A stretch of 64,000 nt of DNA from Dolichospermum planctonicum (GTDB taxonomy: Bacteria; Cyanobacteriota; Cyanobacteriia; Cyanobacteriales; Nostocaceae): contig NZ_BJCF01000007.1 in the NCBI RefSeq assembly GCF_005402965.1, positions 62,001-126,000 on the forward strand, in the 5' to 3' direction. The position numbers and the translations under genes were made by a program. Below the pieces are notes generated by a model that saw only the letters and a program-made list of their open reading frames with translations, had not been told where the DNA came from and made no database searches. Of the stretch, positions 56,106-63,847 are shown in pieces. The stretch's first letter is position 1, and each line of letters begins with the position of its first letter.

Positions 56106-57695
56106 TTAATCCACCTCCAAAGGACCCAAACCCTGCTGCTGAGAATAAACCTTCAACTCCTCAATTAACAGCGTATCAATAGAAGCCGTTCTTGCGCCAG
56201 CTTCCGCAGCCCAGCGTTTTAAACTAGTAATTTGTTCCTTAGCAATAGCCGCCAAAGGAACAGTTTCCGATACCGCTGCTAAAATATCTTCCGTGCTAAA
56301 ATCCCGCCTATTACCATCAATTAAACTACCAAAAGCGCGGTGCATACCATCAATAATTACCTGTTGAATTTCCGCACCGCTAAAATTTTCGCTATGACTT
56401 GCAAGTCTTTGTAAATCAAATTCTCGCAGTCGGGAAAGACGGATTTTTTGCAGGTGGACTTTAAAAATATCATGGCGTTCTTCTTCCGTAGGTAAATTTA
56501 AAAAGAATATTTCATCAAATCGCCCTTTTCTTAATAACTCGGCTGGTAATATTTGCACATTATTAGCAGTAGCCACCATAAACACCGGACTAGTTTTTTC
56601 TTGCATCCAGGTAATGAGTGTACCAAATACCCGGCGCGATGTTCCAGAGTCACCATCTGTACCACTATTAATATTACCAAATGCTTTATCTATTTCATCC
56701 ATCCATAATACACAGGGTGATATTGCTTCTGCTAATTGTATCATTTGGCGAATGCGATTTTCACTTTCTCCGACTATGCCTCCAAATAATCTGCCCACAT
56801 CTAAACGTAACAATGGTAAACGCCATTCGTGGGCGATAGTTTTAGCCGATAATGATTTACCTGTGCCTTGGATTCCTACTAATAAAACGCCTTTGGGGTT
56901 GGGTATTCCATAAAGTCTTGCTTCTTCGGTAAAAGCATCTTGACGCATTCGCACCCACTGTTTAAGATTTTCTAAACCTCCGACGTTTTTTAATGATTCA
57001 TTGGCGGTGTAAAATTCTAAGATTCCGGTTTGGCGAACTGCTTGTTTTTTCTCTTCTAAAACTCTATCAATATCTGTTTCGTTGACTTGTCCTTTGGCTG
57101 CTAAAGCGGCGGCTAAAACTCTTCTAATTCTGGCGCGACTTAATCCTTGACAGGCTTTGATTAATTGTTCTTTTCCCAATCCATTTAAGTTAAGTTTTTC
57201 CGGGACTATTAATTGCTGAATTAAATAATCAATTTCTTCGATGTTGGGTAAGGGAAAATCAATAACTGTAACTTCTTCTTGTAATTCTGGAGGAATGGTT
57301 AATATATGACTAGTGAGGATGAGGGTTTGGCGTGTGCGTTTGAGTTGACGGGTGAGGTTTTTGATAGCCCGAATTACGGGAGCATTTTTTTCTGTTTCGG
57401 GGTTTTTGAGGATAAAATGAATGTCTCGCAATACAAATATTGTGGTTGTATTTTCTGAGGTTTTGGTAATTCTTGATAATGCACCCATGACTGAACCTTT
57501 ATCACTTCCATTATCATCCCAACCGGTGACAATATCCCATAATAATAGTTGTCGTGGTGTCTGGGATATTTGGGTGAGTTGTTGCAGGACTTGTTCTATT
57601 GGTTCTTCTTCCACTCCGACTATATATAGTAGGGGATAGCGGGCGCGAAGCATGAGGTCTATTTGTTGGAGTAGTTGTTGATGTGGGTTATTCAT
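56106..57695 (-). CDS. Ycf46-like AAA ATPase
   Basis: 529-aa AAA protein. The N-terminal ~230 residues form a degenerate P-loop-like domain (LRARYPLLYIVGVEEEPIEQ, LWDIVTGWDD). The C-terminal AAA module has Walker A GIQGTGKS (~276), Walker B CVLWMDEIDKAF (~335), sensor 1 VATANN and arginine-finger region LLRKGRFDEIFFL. This is the Ycf46 layout, reported in cyanobacteria to affect inorganic carbon use and photosynthesis, though its substrate is unknown. It heads a same-strand row DUF1257, DUF2997, GrpE-like, Hsp70-like. Confidence 0.88.
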   Translation of the reverse strand: MNNPHQQLLQQIDLMLRARYPLLYIVGVEEEPIEQVLQQLTQISQTPRQLLLWDIVTGWDDNGSDKGSVMGALSRITKTSENTTTIFVLRDIHFILKNPETEKNAPVIRAIKNLTRQLKRTRQTLILTSHILTIPPELQEEVTVIDFPLPNIEEIDYLIQQLIVPEKLNLNGLGKEQLIKACQGLSRARIRRVLAAALAAKGQVNETDIDRVLEEKKQAVRQTGILEFYTANESLKNVGGLENLKQWVRMRQDAFTEEARLYGIPNPKGVLLVGIQGTGKSLSAKTIAHEWRLPLLRLDVGRLFGGIVGESENRIRQMIQLAEAISPCVLWMDEIDKAFGNINSGTDGDSGTSRRVFGTLITWMQEKTSPVFMVATANNVQILPAELLRKGRFDEIFFLNLPTEEERHDIFKVHLQKIRLSRLREFDLQRLASHSENFSGAEIQQVIIDGMHRAFGSLIDGNRRDFSTEDILAAVSETVPLAAIAKEQITSLKRWAAEAGARTASIDTLLIEELKVYSQQQGLGPLEVD

Positions 57696-57779
57696 TATGT
57701 ATAAATAGGGGGGATTAGTTGTTAGTTTATTGGGTTTTTATTTCGCGCAAAGTTGAAAAGAAGAAAATAAATATCTGAA

Positions 57780-58382
57780 TTAATTTAATTTGTCAATTCC
57801 AGAAATTTGCTCTGTCAGAGTTTCTTTATTAACATTGGCTAAAAAAATTTTAGTTCCTGTTACATCAGCACCTTCAAGATTTGTGTTTAAAAAACTTGTA
57901 TTAGCAATAATGGCATTTTTAAGTTTTGCCCCAGATAACTTAGCACCATCAAATTTAGTGTCAGTTAAATCAGCATTACAAAAATCAGCACCACTCAAAT
58001 CTGCACTACTCAAATCTGCACCTTGAAGATTAGCATTAGAAAAATTAGCAGAATGCACACACCCATTCAATTTTGCACCTTGAAGATTAGCATTAGAAAA
58101 ATTAGCAGCATAAAGATTATTATTACTGAATTTTGCATCTTGAAGATTAGCATTAGAAAAATTAATATAATGTAAAGTATATCCGCTCAAATCAACTCCT
58201 TTAAGACTAGGAATATACGTTTCTTCTCTTATAAATTGATTCCATAGTCTAATTCCTAGATCACCAGCTTTTAATAAATTTATCGCTCTTTCTGTGGTCA
58301 TTTTCAGATCAGGACTACTTGATATTTGATTTTCACCACCAAGCACAGCATCATACTCTAGGGGTTGTTGTGGATTATTCAT
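57780..58382 (-). CDS. Pentapeptide-repeat protein with shared N-terminal tag
   Basis: 200-aa protein. The first 16 residues, MNNPQQPLEYDAVLGG, nearly equal those of the FGE-type protein encoded at 58741-59856. A helical segment (~28-50, TTERAINLLKAGDLGIRLWN) is followed by about 24 pentapeptide repeats of A(N/D)LxG type (SNANLQGAKLNGCVHSANFS, GADLSSADLSGADFCNADLT), forming a right-handed quadrilateral beta helix. No signal peptide. Function unknown; the repeats are scaffold-like. Its upstream DNA is also duplicated in front of the FGE gene. Confidence 0.9.
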   Translation of the reverse strand: MNNPQQPLEYDAVLGGENQISSSPDLKMTTERAINLLKAGDLGIRLWNQFIREETYIPSLKGVDLSGYTLHYINFSNANLQDAKFSNNNLYAANFSNANLQGAKLNGCVHSANFSNANLQGADLSSADLSGADFCNADLTDTKFDGAKLSGAKLKNAIIANTSFLNTNLEGADVTGTKIFLANVNKETLTEQISGIDKLN

Positions 58383-58395
58383 GATTGGTTAATGG

Positions 58396-58640
58396 TAGGT
58401 TTCATGTATGCTGTATCTAAAATAGCATATTTAGGGAATTTCGTTATTTGTTTACATAATTTTAAGATTGTCAGAATCAGGATGTCCAGGATTTGAGGAT
58501 GTACAAGATGTGATTGTTTAATTATTCGTCAGTTGTTGATGATTAGGATAGAGAAAAGTAAATAGATATTTATGAAGTGAGATAGAAGAATAAATATATG
58601 AATCTCATCTATCAATCATCAAATTACAATCCTGTAAATC
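58396..58640. repeat. Upstream block, copy 1
   Basis: Block containing GCTGTATCTAAAATAGCATA, ATTTTAAGATTGTCAGAATC and GATTGTTTAATTATTCGT. Also at 59882-60142, 61800-61985 and 63215-63342. Precedes the pentapeptide-repeat gene and probably carries its promoter. Confidence 0.7.
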
Positions 58641-58740
58641 CTTTAATCCTGGATATCCTGATTCTGACAAAAAAATTTTTCTCCCTACGCGAGAGAGATA
58701 AGACAAGAAAAGAGCAAGAGGGAAAAAGCGCATAGTGCTA

Positions 58741-59856
58741 TTAAGTCCTCGCCGCACTACCACATACAACCCGAAAACCAATAGAGTTGTAGTAGTAGTC
58801 GAGGCCGTTGTTGTAGCGATAAGCAGAACGGCAATTCCCAGGATAGAAGTCCCACGAACCACCGCGCAGCAGCTTTGACGTAGTTAAGCTTGTCACAGCA
58901 CTACCATTTGTAGGCGCGTTATTATAGCTATTTACCCAATCATCCAAACACCACTCCCGGACATTTCCGTGCATATCATATAATCCAAAAGCGTTAGGGG
59001 GAAAAGAGCCTACATCTGTAGTTTGTCTACGATACTTACCTTTAGGAGCAGAAGCGTAAGTATAATTACCATTATAGTTAGCTAAATCCGTTGTAATCGT
59101 CTCTCCAAAGTGAAATGGTGTGGTAGTTTCGGCTCTACAAGCATATTCCCATTCGGCTTCACTAGGTAATCTGTAGGTTTTTCCTGTTCTTTCGCTTAAC
59201 AGTTTACAGAATTTAACCGCATGATTCCAACTAACCCATTCCACAGGGCGATTACTACCTTTAAAAAAAGAAGGGTTATTACCCATGATCGCTTGATATT
59301 GTGCCTGTGTTACTGGATATTTCCCCATGAAGAAACCTGGAACAGTAACTTGATGTTGAGGATTTTCACTATCCCTTCTTTTCGCTTCATTTTCTGGTGA
59401 ACCCATCATAAAAGTACCACCAGGAATTACAGCCATTTCCAATGTCACACCATTACCCAAATATTCCATAAAATATCTAGCTATACGGGGCTGTCGTTGA
59501 ATGATTTCCCCAAATTTATTAACTGTTACTACTTCAATTTTTTGTAGTTTAAAACCTAATTGACGAGGATTTTGTAATATTTGCTTAATTCTTGGTTCTG
59601 TTCTGTCACTTAATATTAAATAAGCCGCATTTTGAATATCCCAAGATTCATCCTTTAAACCTGCAATTACTAAATCTAAACCCTGTTCTCCATAATTCAC
59701 AGCTTGCTCAAGTGCAGCAATTCTCACCTTTGCATCTGGATTTTGCAACCGCAACTTTACCCCTTCAATACCACCTAAAACCGCAGCACCTTCTAGTGAT
59801 GGACTATTACCACCAAGCACAGCATCGTATTCTCGCGGTTGTTGTGGATTATTCAT
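58741..59856 (-). CDS. FGE/C-type-lectin-fold protein with HEAT-like repeats, DGR-type variable 3' end (2)
   Basis: 371-aa protein. Tag MNNPQQPREYDAVLGG, then HEAT-like helical repeats (~32-98: VKLRLQNPDAKVRIAALEQA, GLDLVIAGLKDESWDIQNAA), then an FGE-type domain from ~140: MAVIPGGTFMMGSPENEAKR, MGKYPVTQAQYQAIMGNNPS, WVSWNHAVKFCKLLSE, YRLPSEAEWEYACRAETTT, FGLYDMHGNVREWCLDDW. The C-terminal variable segment lies between LLRGGSW and IGFRVVCG. No signal peptide, so it is cytoplasmic, unlike the first FGE protein. Probably a ligand-binding protein diversified by a DGR acting from elsewhere in the genome. Confidence 0.88.
   Translation of the reverse strand: MNNPQQPREYDAVLGGNSPSLEGAAVLGGIEGVKLRLQNPDAKVRIAALEQAVNYGEQGLDLVIAGLKDESWDIQNAAYLILSDRTEPRIKQILQNPRQLGFKLQKIEVVTVNKFGEIIQRQPRIARYFMEYLGNGVTLEMAVIPGGTFMMGSPENEAKRRDSENPQHQVTVPGFFMGKYPVTQAQYQAIMGNNPSFFKGSNRPVEWVSWNHAVKFCKLLSERTGKTYRLPSEAEWEYACRAETTTPFHFGETITTDLANYNGNYTYASAPKGKYRRQTTDVGSFPPNAFGLYDMHGNVREWCLDDWVNSYNNAPTNGSAVTSLTTSKLLRGGSWDFYPGNCRSAYRYNNGLDYYYNSIGFRVVCGSAART
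58755..58866 (-). other. DGR-type variable region (VR), gene 2
   Basis: Ten of the eleven codons between the constant CGC and ATT-GGT-TTT end in C (TAC, AAC, GGC, CTC, GAC types), and the earlier GAC TTC TAT triplet is likewise NNC/NNT. This fits adenine-directed mutagenesis of an AAC/AAT-rich template. The tract after the stop is pyrimidine-rich and has a TCTC...GAGA hairpin, as after the first FGE gene. Confidence 0.65.
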
Positions 59857-59881
59857 GATTCGTTAATCGTTGGTTGGATGT

Positions 59882-60142
59882 ATGCTGTATCTAAAATAGC
59901 ATATTTAGGACATTTCGTTATTTGTTTACATAATTTTAAGATTGTCAGAATCAGGATGTAAGGTTACTGAGCGACTTGTACTGAGCAGTTCGACAAGCTC
60001 ACTGTAACACTTGTCGAAGTAAGTCGAGATAATGTCCAGGATTTGAGGATGTACAGGATATGATTGTTTAATTATTCGTTAGTTGTTAATGATTAGGATA
60101 GAGAAAAGTAAATATTCCTAAAGCGAGATGTCAGAATAAATA
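59882..60142. repeat. Upstream block, copy 2, with insertion
   Basis: Same block as 58396-58640 in front of the second FGE gene, with an extra segment (about 59965-60030) holding the inverted words CTTGTACTGAGC and CACTTGTCGAAGT. Confidence 0.65.
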
Positions 60143-61026
60143 CATAAACACCAGCCATTAACCATCAAATAACAATCCTGTTAATCCTTTAATCCTGGTT
60201 ATCCTGATTCTGACAAAATAAAATATTATAAACACCAGCCATTAACCATCAAATAACCATCCTGTTAATCCTTTAATCCTGGTTATCCTGATTCTGACAA
60301 AATAAAATATGATAAACACCAGCCATTAACCATCAAATAACCATCCTGTAAATCCTCTAATCCTGGTTATCCTGATTCTGACAAAATAAAATATGATAAA
60401 CACCAGCCATTAACCATCAAATAACCATCCTGTAAATCCTCTAATCCTGGTTATCCTGATTCTGACAAAATAAAATATTATAAACTGAGTCATTAACCAT
60501 CAAATAACAATCCTCTTAATCCTTTAATCCTGGTTATCCTGATTCAGACAAAATATTATAAACACCAGCCATTAACCATCAAATAACAATCCTGTAAATC
60601 CTTTCATCCTGGTTATCCTGATTCAGACAAAATATTATAAACACCAGCCATTAACCATCAAATAACCATCCTCTTAATCCTCTAATCCTGGTTATCCTGA
60701 TTCTGACAAAATAAAATATGATAAACACCAGTCATTAACCATCAAATAACCATCCTCTTAATCCTCTAATCCTGGTTATCCTGATTCTGACAAAATAAAA
60801 TATGATAAACACCAGCCATTAACCATCAAATAACCATCCTGTAAATCCTTTCATCCTGGTTATCCTGATTCTGACAAAATATTATAAACTGAGTCATTAA
60901 CCATCAAATAACAATCCTGTTAATCCTTTCATCCTGGTTATCCTGATTCTGACAAAATAAAATATGATAAACACCAGCCATTAACCATCAAATAACCATC
61001 CGTTAATCCTATCATCCTGGTTATCC
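60143..61026. repeat. Tandem array of about eleven 75-85-bp repeats
   Basis: Eleven direct units, each containing ACACCAGCCATTAACCATCA, AATCCTG, ATCCTGGTTATCCTGATTC and ACAAAATAAAATAT. Units differ by a few substitutions and by a 6-9-bp change at the junction (some carry TAAACTGAGTCATTAACC). There are no unique spacers, so it is not CRISPR. Shorter clusters of the same unit are at 61990-62142 and 63340-63490. Confidence 0.9.
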
Positions 61027-61027
61027 T

Positions 61028-61058
61028 GATATGGCTAACGCCACGCTTCGCTATCAGA
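61028..61058. repeat. Dispersed repeat forming the 3' end of the antitoxin gene
   Basis: GCTAACGCCACGCTTCGCTA followed by TCAGACA. Read on the minus strand it encodes the antitoxin's last residues SDSEAWR and its stop codon. Confidence 0.7.
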
Positions 61059-61364
61059 CAAATTCATCATAATAGGTTCTTTATTAGGAAGTTTGATAAT
61101 AATTTCCATAGTTCCTCCTAAAGCATTAACAACATTACGCAGCGTATTTAATTCTAAACTTTGTCCACTTTCTAAATCAGATATTTCTCTTTGGGATAAC
61201 TCCAAACTAGCAGCTAATTCTGATTGTGATAAACCCAGTTTTTCTCCCAAATTTTGCAGCGTAATTTCTTCTAACCTTATTTCAGAAGTTCTTACAGCAA
61301 TAATTTCTTTTCTTTCTTGAGAAAGTTGATTTAACTCCTCAGATAAAGTTGTATATTTTTTCAT
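61035..61364 (-). CDS. XRE-family antitoxin (HigA-like)
   Basis: 109-aa protein with a helix-turn-helix of the XRE/Cro type at ~38-90 (LGEKLGLSQSELAASLELSQ, REISDLESGQSLELNTLRNV). It follows the toxin gene with a 4-bp overlap, the HigB-HigA order. It should neutralise the toxin and repress their shared promoter. The C-terminal residues and stop codon are supplied by a dispersed repeat, so the original C-terminus may have been longer. Confidence 0.85.
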   Translation of the reverse strand: MKKYTTLSEELNQLSQERKEIIAVRTSEIRLEEITLQNLGEKLGLSQSELAASLELSQREISDLESGQSLELNTLRNVVNALGGTMEIIIKLPNKEPIMMNLSDSEAWR

Positions 61365-61717
61365 GATTTTTCTTCCTTGAGTGTCTCCAAATATTCTCTA
61401 TACCGTTCATCTGCTATGGGAATATTCTCTTTATACCATTTTTTATTACCAGCTTTGTTACCTCCAACTAATAAAATCGCTTGTCTTTTAGGATCAAATG
61501 CAAATAAAATCCGCCAAGGTTCTCCTTGATGTTGAATACGCAGTTCTTTCATATTGCTGAAACCAGAACCTTCTAAAGTATCAACTCTTGGTCTTCCTAA
61601 ACCAGGTCCAAATTCTGCTAAAATACCTAATACTGCAAATGCTTCATTTTGAAATCCCTGTTCTTGTTGATAAAACCAAATTCTAAAATCTGGATCAAAT
61701 ATTATATTCCATTCCAT
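61361..61717 (-). CDS. RelE/HigB-type toxin (Gp49-like)
   Basis: 118-aa protein of the phage Gp49-like/HigB family (RelE superfamily mRNA interferases). Typical blocks: VLGILAEFGPGLGRPRVDTL, GSGFSNMKELRIQHQGEPWR, ILFAFDPKRQAILLVGGNKA, KKWYKENIPIADERYREYL. Such toxins cut mRNA on the ribosome. It overlaps the downstream antitoxin gene by 4 bp, a toxin-first arrangement. Full length for the family. Confidence 0.88.
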   Translation of the reverse strand: MEWNIIFDPDFRIWFYQQEQGFQNEAFAVLGILAEFGPGLGRPRVDTLEGSGFSNMKELRIQHQGEPWRILFAFDPKRQAILLVGGNKAGNKKWYKENIPIADERYREYLETLKEEKS

Positions 61718-61799
61718 AAATTCATTTAACTTATTCTATTTTATCTCAATCAGTTGTACATTTTTCTGAATTAATTTTTGTTTGATATATCTTCTATTA

Positions 61800-61985
61800 A
61801 ATATACCACATTTGGGTAATTTTGCTAGGTTTTTAGATAATTTTAAGATTGTCTGATAGCGAAGCGTAGCGTTAGCCCAGAATGTCCAGGATTTGAGGAT
61901 GTACAGGATGTGATTGTTTAATTATTCGTTAGTTGTTGATTAGGATAGATAAAAGTAAATATTTCTAAAGTAAGATGTCAGAATA
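61800..61985. repeat. Upstream block, copy 3
   Basis: Same block as in front of the pentapeptide and FGE genes, here upstream of the HigBA-like pair. It carries an inserted dispersed repeat at 61853-61876 (TAGCGAAGCGTAGCGTTAGC). Confidence 0.65.
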
Positions 61986-61989
61986 AATA

Positions 61990-62142
61990 CATAAACACCA
62001 GCCATTAACCATCAAATAACAATCCTGTTAATCCTCTAATCCTGGTTATCCTGATTCTGACAAAATATTATAAACACCAGCCATTAACCATCAAATAACA
62101 ATCCTGTTAATCCTTGCATCCTGGTTATCCTGATTCTGACAA
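61990..62142. repeat. Two units of the ~84-bp repeat
   Basis: Two direct copies of the unit found in the 60143-61026 array, upstream of the vapB-like gene. Confidence 0.85.
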
Positions 62143-62183
62143 TATGTTACAATCGGAATTGACAGAAACAGGAGCATAAAACT

Positions 62184-62381
62184 ATGCCATTAATCAAAAT
62201 ACCAAGACATTATCTTGTATCTCAAGATGAAGATTCAATTACAGTAGATGTACCAGAATCAATGCTATCACATTGGAAAAAAGACTATCAAAAAATTATT
62301 CAAGCTAAAGGAATTTTAAAGCATAAAAAAGCAGCAATGTTAGCTCATTTAGATACTCTGCGTCAGGAATGGGAAGAATGA
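62184..62381 (+). CDS. VapB-type antitoxin
   Basis: 65-aa protein: an N-terminal beta-strand region (MPLIKIPRHYLVSQDEDSIT) and a helical C-terminus (WKKDYQKIIQAKGILKHKKA, HLDTLRQEWEE). I do not recognise a specific family, but its size and ATGA overlap with a PIN-domain gene mark it as the antitoxin partner. A GGAG ribosome site lies 9 nt before the ATG. Confidence 0.75.
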   Translation: MPLIKIPRHYLVSQDEDSITVDVPESMLSHWKKDYQKIIQAKGILKHKKAAMLAHLDTLRQEWEE

Positions 62382-62761
62382 AATATCTTTATGATACCAA
62401 TATTTTTATTTACTATCTAGCCGATGATATAACAGTTAATTCATAGTTTACAGAAGAGTTTTTGAATTTGCACGAAATTTTAATTTCACCGATTATCCGC
62501 ATTGAATTACTGAGTTTTACTGGCTTATCAAAAGAAGAGGAACAGTCTATTGAAGATTTGCTATCCCAGTTTAACACAGTTCCATTGTTACGAGAAATTG
62601 AAAATCAGACAATCCAAATCAAACGACAATATAAAATTAAACTTCCTGATGCAATTATCGCAGCTACAGCAATAAATCAAGACGCATTTTTAGTAACAAG
62701 AAATGTCGGTGATTTTAAAGGAATTACTGGACTAAAGATTGAAAATCCCTTTATTAATTGA
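62378..62761 (+). pseudogene. VapC-type PIN-domain toxin with a premature TAG
   Basis: Starts at ATG 62378, overlapping the antitoxin stop by 4 bp, and reads MKYLYDTNIFIYYLADDITV-NS before TAG at 62444-62446 (codon 23). The same frame then continues without shift: FTEEFLNLHEILISPIIRIE, LLSFTGLSKEEEQSIEDLLS, KLPDAIIAATAINQDAFLVT, RNVGDFKGITGLKI. All PIN acidic residues are present (D6, the Glu of RIEL, the Asp of LPDA and of VGDF), so a single nonsense mutation is the only lesion. A shorter product from TTG 62462 would lack the first catalytic Asp. Confidence 0.85.
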
Positions 62762-62838
62762 TAATGGAGGAAAATATAACTTTTATCCTGTAAATCCTAT
62801 CATCCTGGATATCCTGATTCTGACAAAGATTCATATTA

Positions 62839-63162
62839 CTAAATTACTAAACCATCTTTTCTCACATTACCAAAAAAACCACTATCATAATTTTCTAATT
62901 GTTCAGAATTAGCAAAGGCACAACTGATTAAAACATTATATTCTAGGCACAAATCAGCGATTAATTGACTAATCTTCTCACTTTCTTGGGAATAGTTAAA
63001 AACATCTTTTAACACAATTAAAATATCAATATCTGAATCTGGTTGTGCTGTTCCTCTAGCTTGTGAACCATATAAAATTAGTTTTTCTAACTGTTCTCCA
63101 TAAAGTTGTTTTAACTTTTGCTGTACTTGGGTTAAAACAGTGGAAATAGGTTGATTTAGCAT
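62839..63162 (-). CDS. MNT-type nucleotidyltransferase-domain protein
   Basis: 107-aa minimal nucleotidyltransferase. The signature GSQARGTAQPDSDIDILIVL (~32-51) has the GS-x-ARG and D-x-D metal-binding residues. Such proteins usually pair with a HEPN-domain RNase and AMPylate it (MntA/HepT-type systems). No HEPN gene is adjacent on either side here, so it is solitary or its partner has been lost. Confidence 0.85.
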   Translation of the reverse strand: MLNQPISTVLTQVQQKLKQLYGEQLEKLILYGSQARGTAQPDSDIDILIVLKDVFNYSQESEKISQLIADLCLEYNVLISCAFANSEQLENYDSGFFGNVRKDGLVI

Positions 63163-63214
63163 AATTGTTAATTAACAATTACTCTGAGTTAATGGTTACT
63201 TTGATATATCCTAT

Positions 63215-63342
63215 ATTCAAAATAGCATATTATTCTCTGAATCAGGATGTACAGGATGTGATTGTTTAATTATTCGTTAGTTGTTGATGATTAGGATAGA
63301 GAAAAGTAAATATTCCTAAAGCGAGATGTAAGAATAAATACA
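63215..63342. repeat. Upstream block, copy 4
   Basis: Truncated copy (AAAATAGCATATTATTC, then GATTGTTTAATTATTCGT and AGGATAGAGAAAAGTAAATA) upstream of the MNT gene. Confidence 0.65.
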
Positions 63343-63490
63343 TAAACACCAGCCATTAACCATCAAATAACCATCCTGTTAATCCTATAATCCTCGTTAT
63401 CCTGATTCTGACAAAATAAAATATTATAAACACCAGCCATTAACCATCAAATAACAATCCTGTTAATCATCTAATCCTCGTTATCCTGAT
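63340..63490. repeat. Two units of the ~84-bp repeat
   Basis: Direct copies of the unit in 60143-61026, followed by the dispersed GGCTAACGCCACGCTTCGC repeat. Confidence 0.85.
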
Positions 63491-63524
63491 ATGGCTAACG
63501 CCACGCTTCGCTATCAGACAAAAT

Positions 63525-63689
63525 ATGACAAAATATTATAAACTTGCTTGTGCTATGTTGGTTTGGCTGAGATTAAAAAATTTAGCCTATCAAACAGGTC
63601 AAACTATTTATAAAATCAAGCACAATTTACTGTCTAATTATTTAATTCAGCCACTAAAACGTCCAGATGTTCAAATGTATTTGGTCTGA
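63525..63689 (+). pseudogene. C-terminal fragment of a transposase
   Basis: 54-codon frame reading YYKLACAMLVWLRLKNLAYQ, TGQTIYKIKHNLLSNYLIQP, then LKRPDVQMYLV. It resembles the C-terminal tail of IS4/IS5-type DDE transposases of cyanobacteria (LACAM-x-W, a Lys/His-rich helix). The catalytic core is absent. The match is from memory and moderate. Confidence 0.45.
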
Positions 63690-63749
63690 TTTAAAATCAT
63701 CCGCTTCCTTCTGTAGCGATCGCTGGTGCCAGTTGCGTAAGTCTTGGCT

Positions 63750-63793
63750 CCTTGCCTTGCTATAACGATTATTTTTAACACCAACCTACTTAG
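63750..63793. mobile_element. Terminal fragment of the Uma2-flanking MITE family
   Basis: GCTATAACGATTATTTTTAA and ACCTACTTAG match the end of the element at 47800-47965. The rest of the element is missing. Confidence 0.65.
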
Positions 63794-63847
63794 TTCGATT
63801 AAATTGTATACTAAACTCAAAATCAAATTGAAAAAGGCTCTCAAAAA

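Noticed and set aside
57790-58026. 78-codon plus-strand ORF rich in LKSAP repeats
   Set aside because: Antisense reading of the pentapeptide repeats; periodicity comes from the real gene.
58741-59856. FGE-fold proteins as true sulfatase-activating enzymes
   Set aside because: No sulfatase gene is nearby, and the variable 3' end and fusion to HEAT-like repeats point to binding proteins; catalytic function was not assumed.
60143-61026. Possible CRISPR array
   Set aside because: Repeat units of ~75-85 bp are contiguous and have no variable spacers; no cas genes are present.
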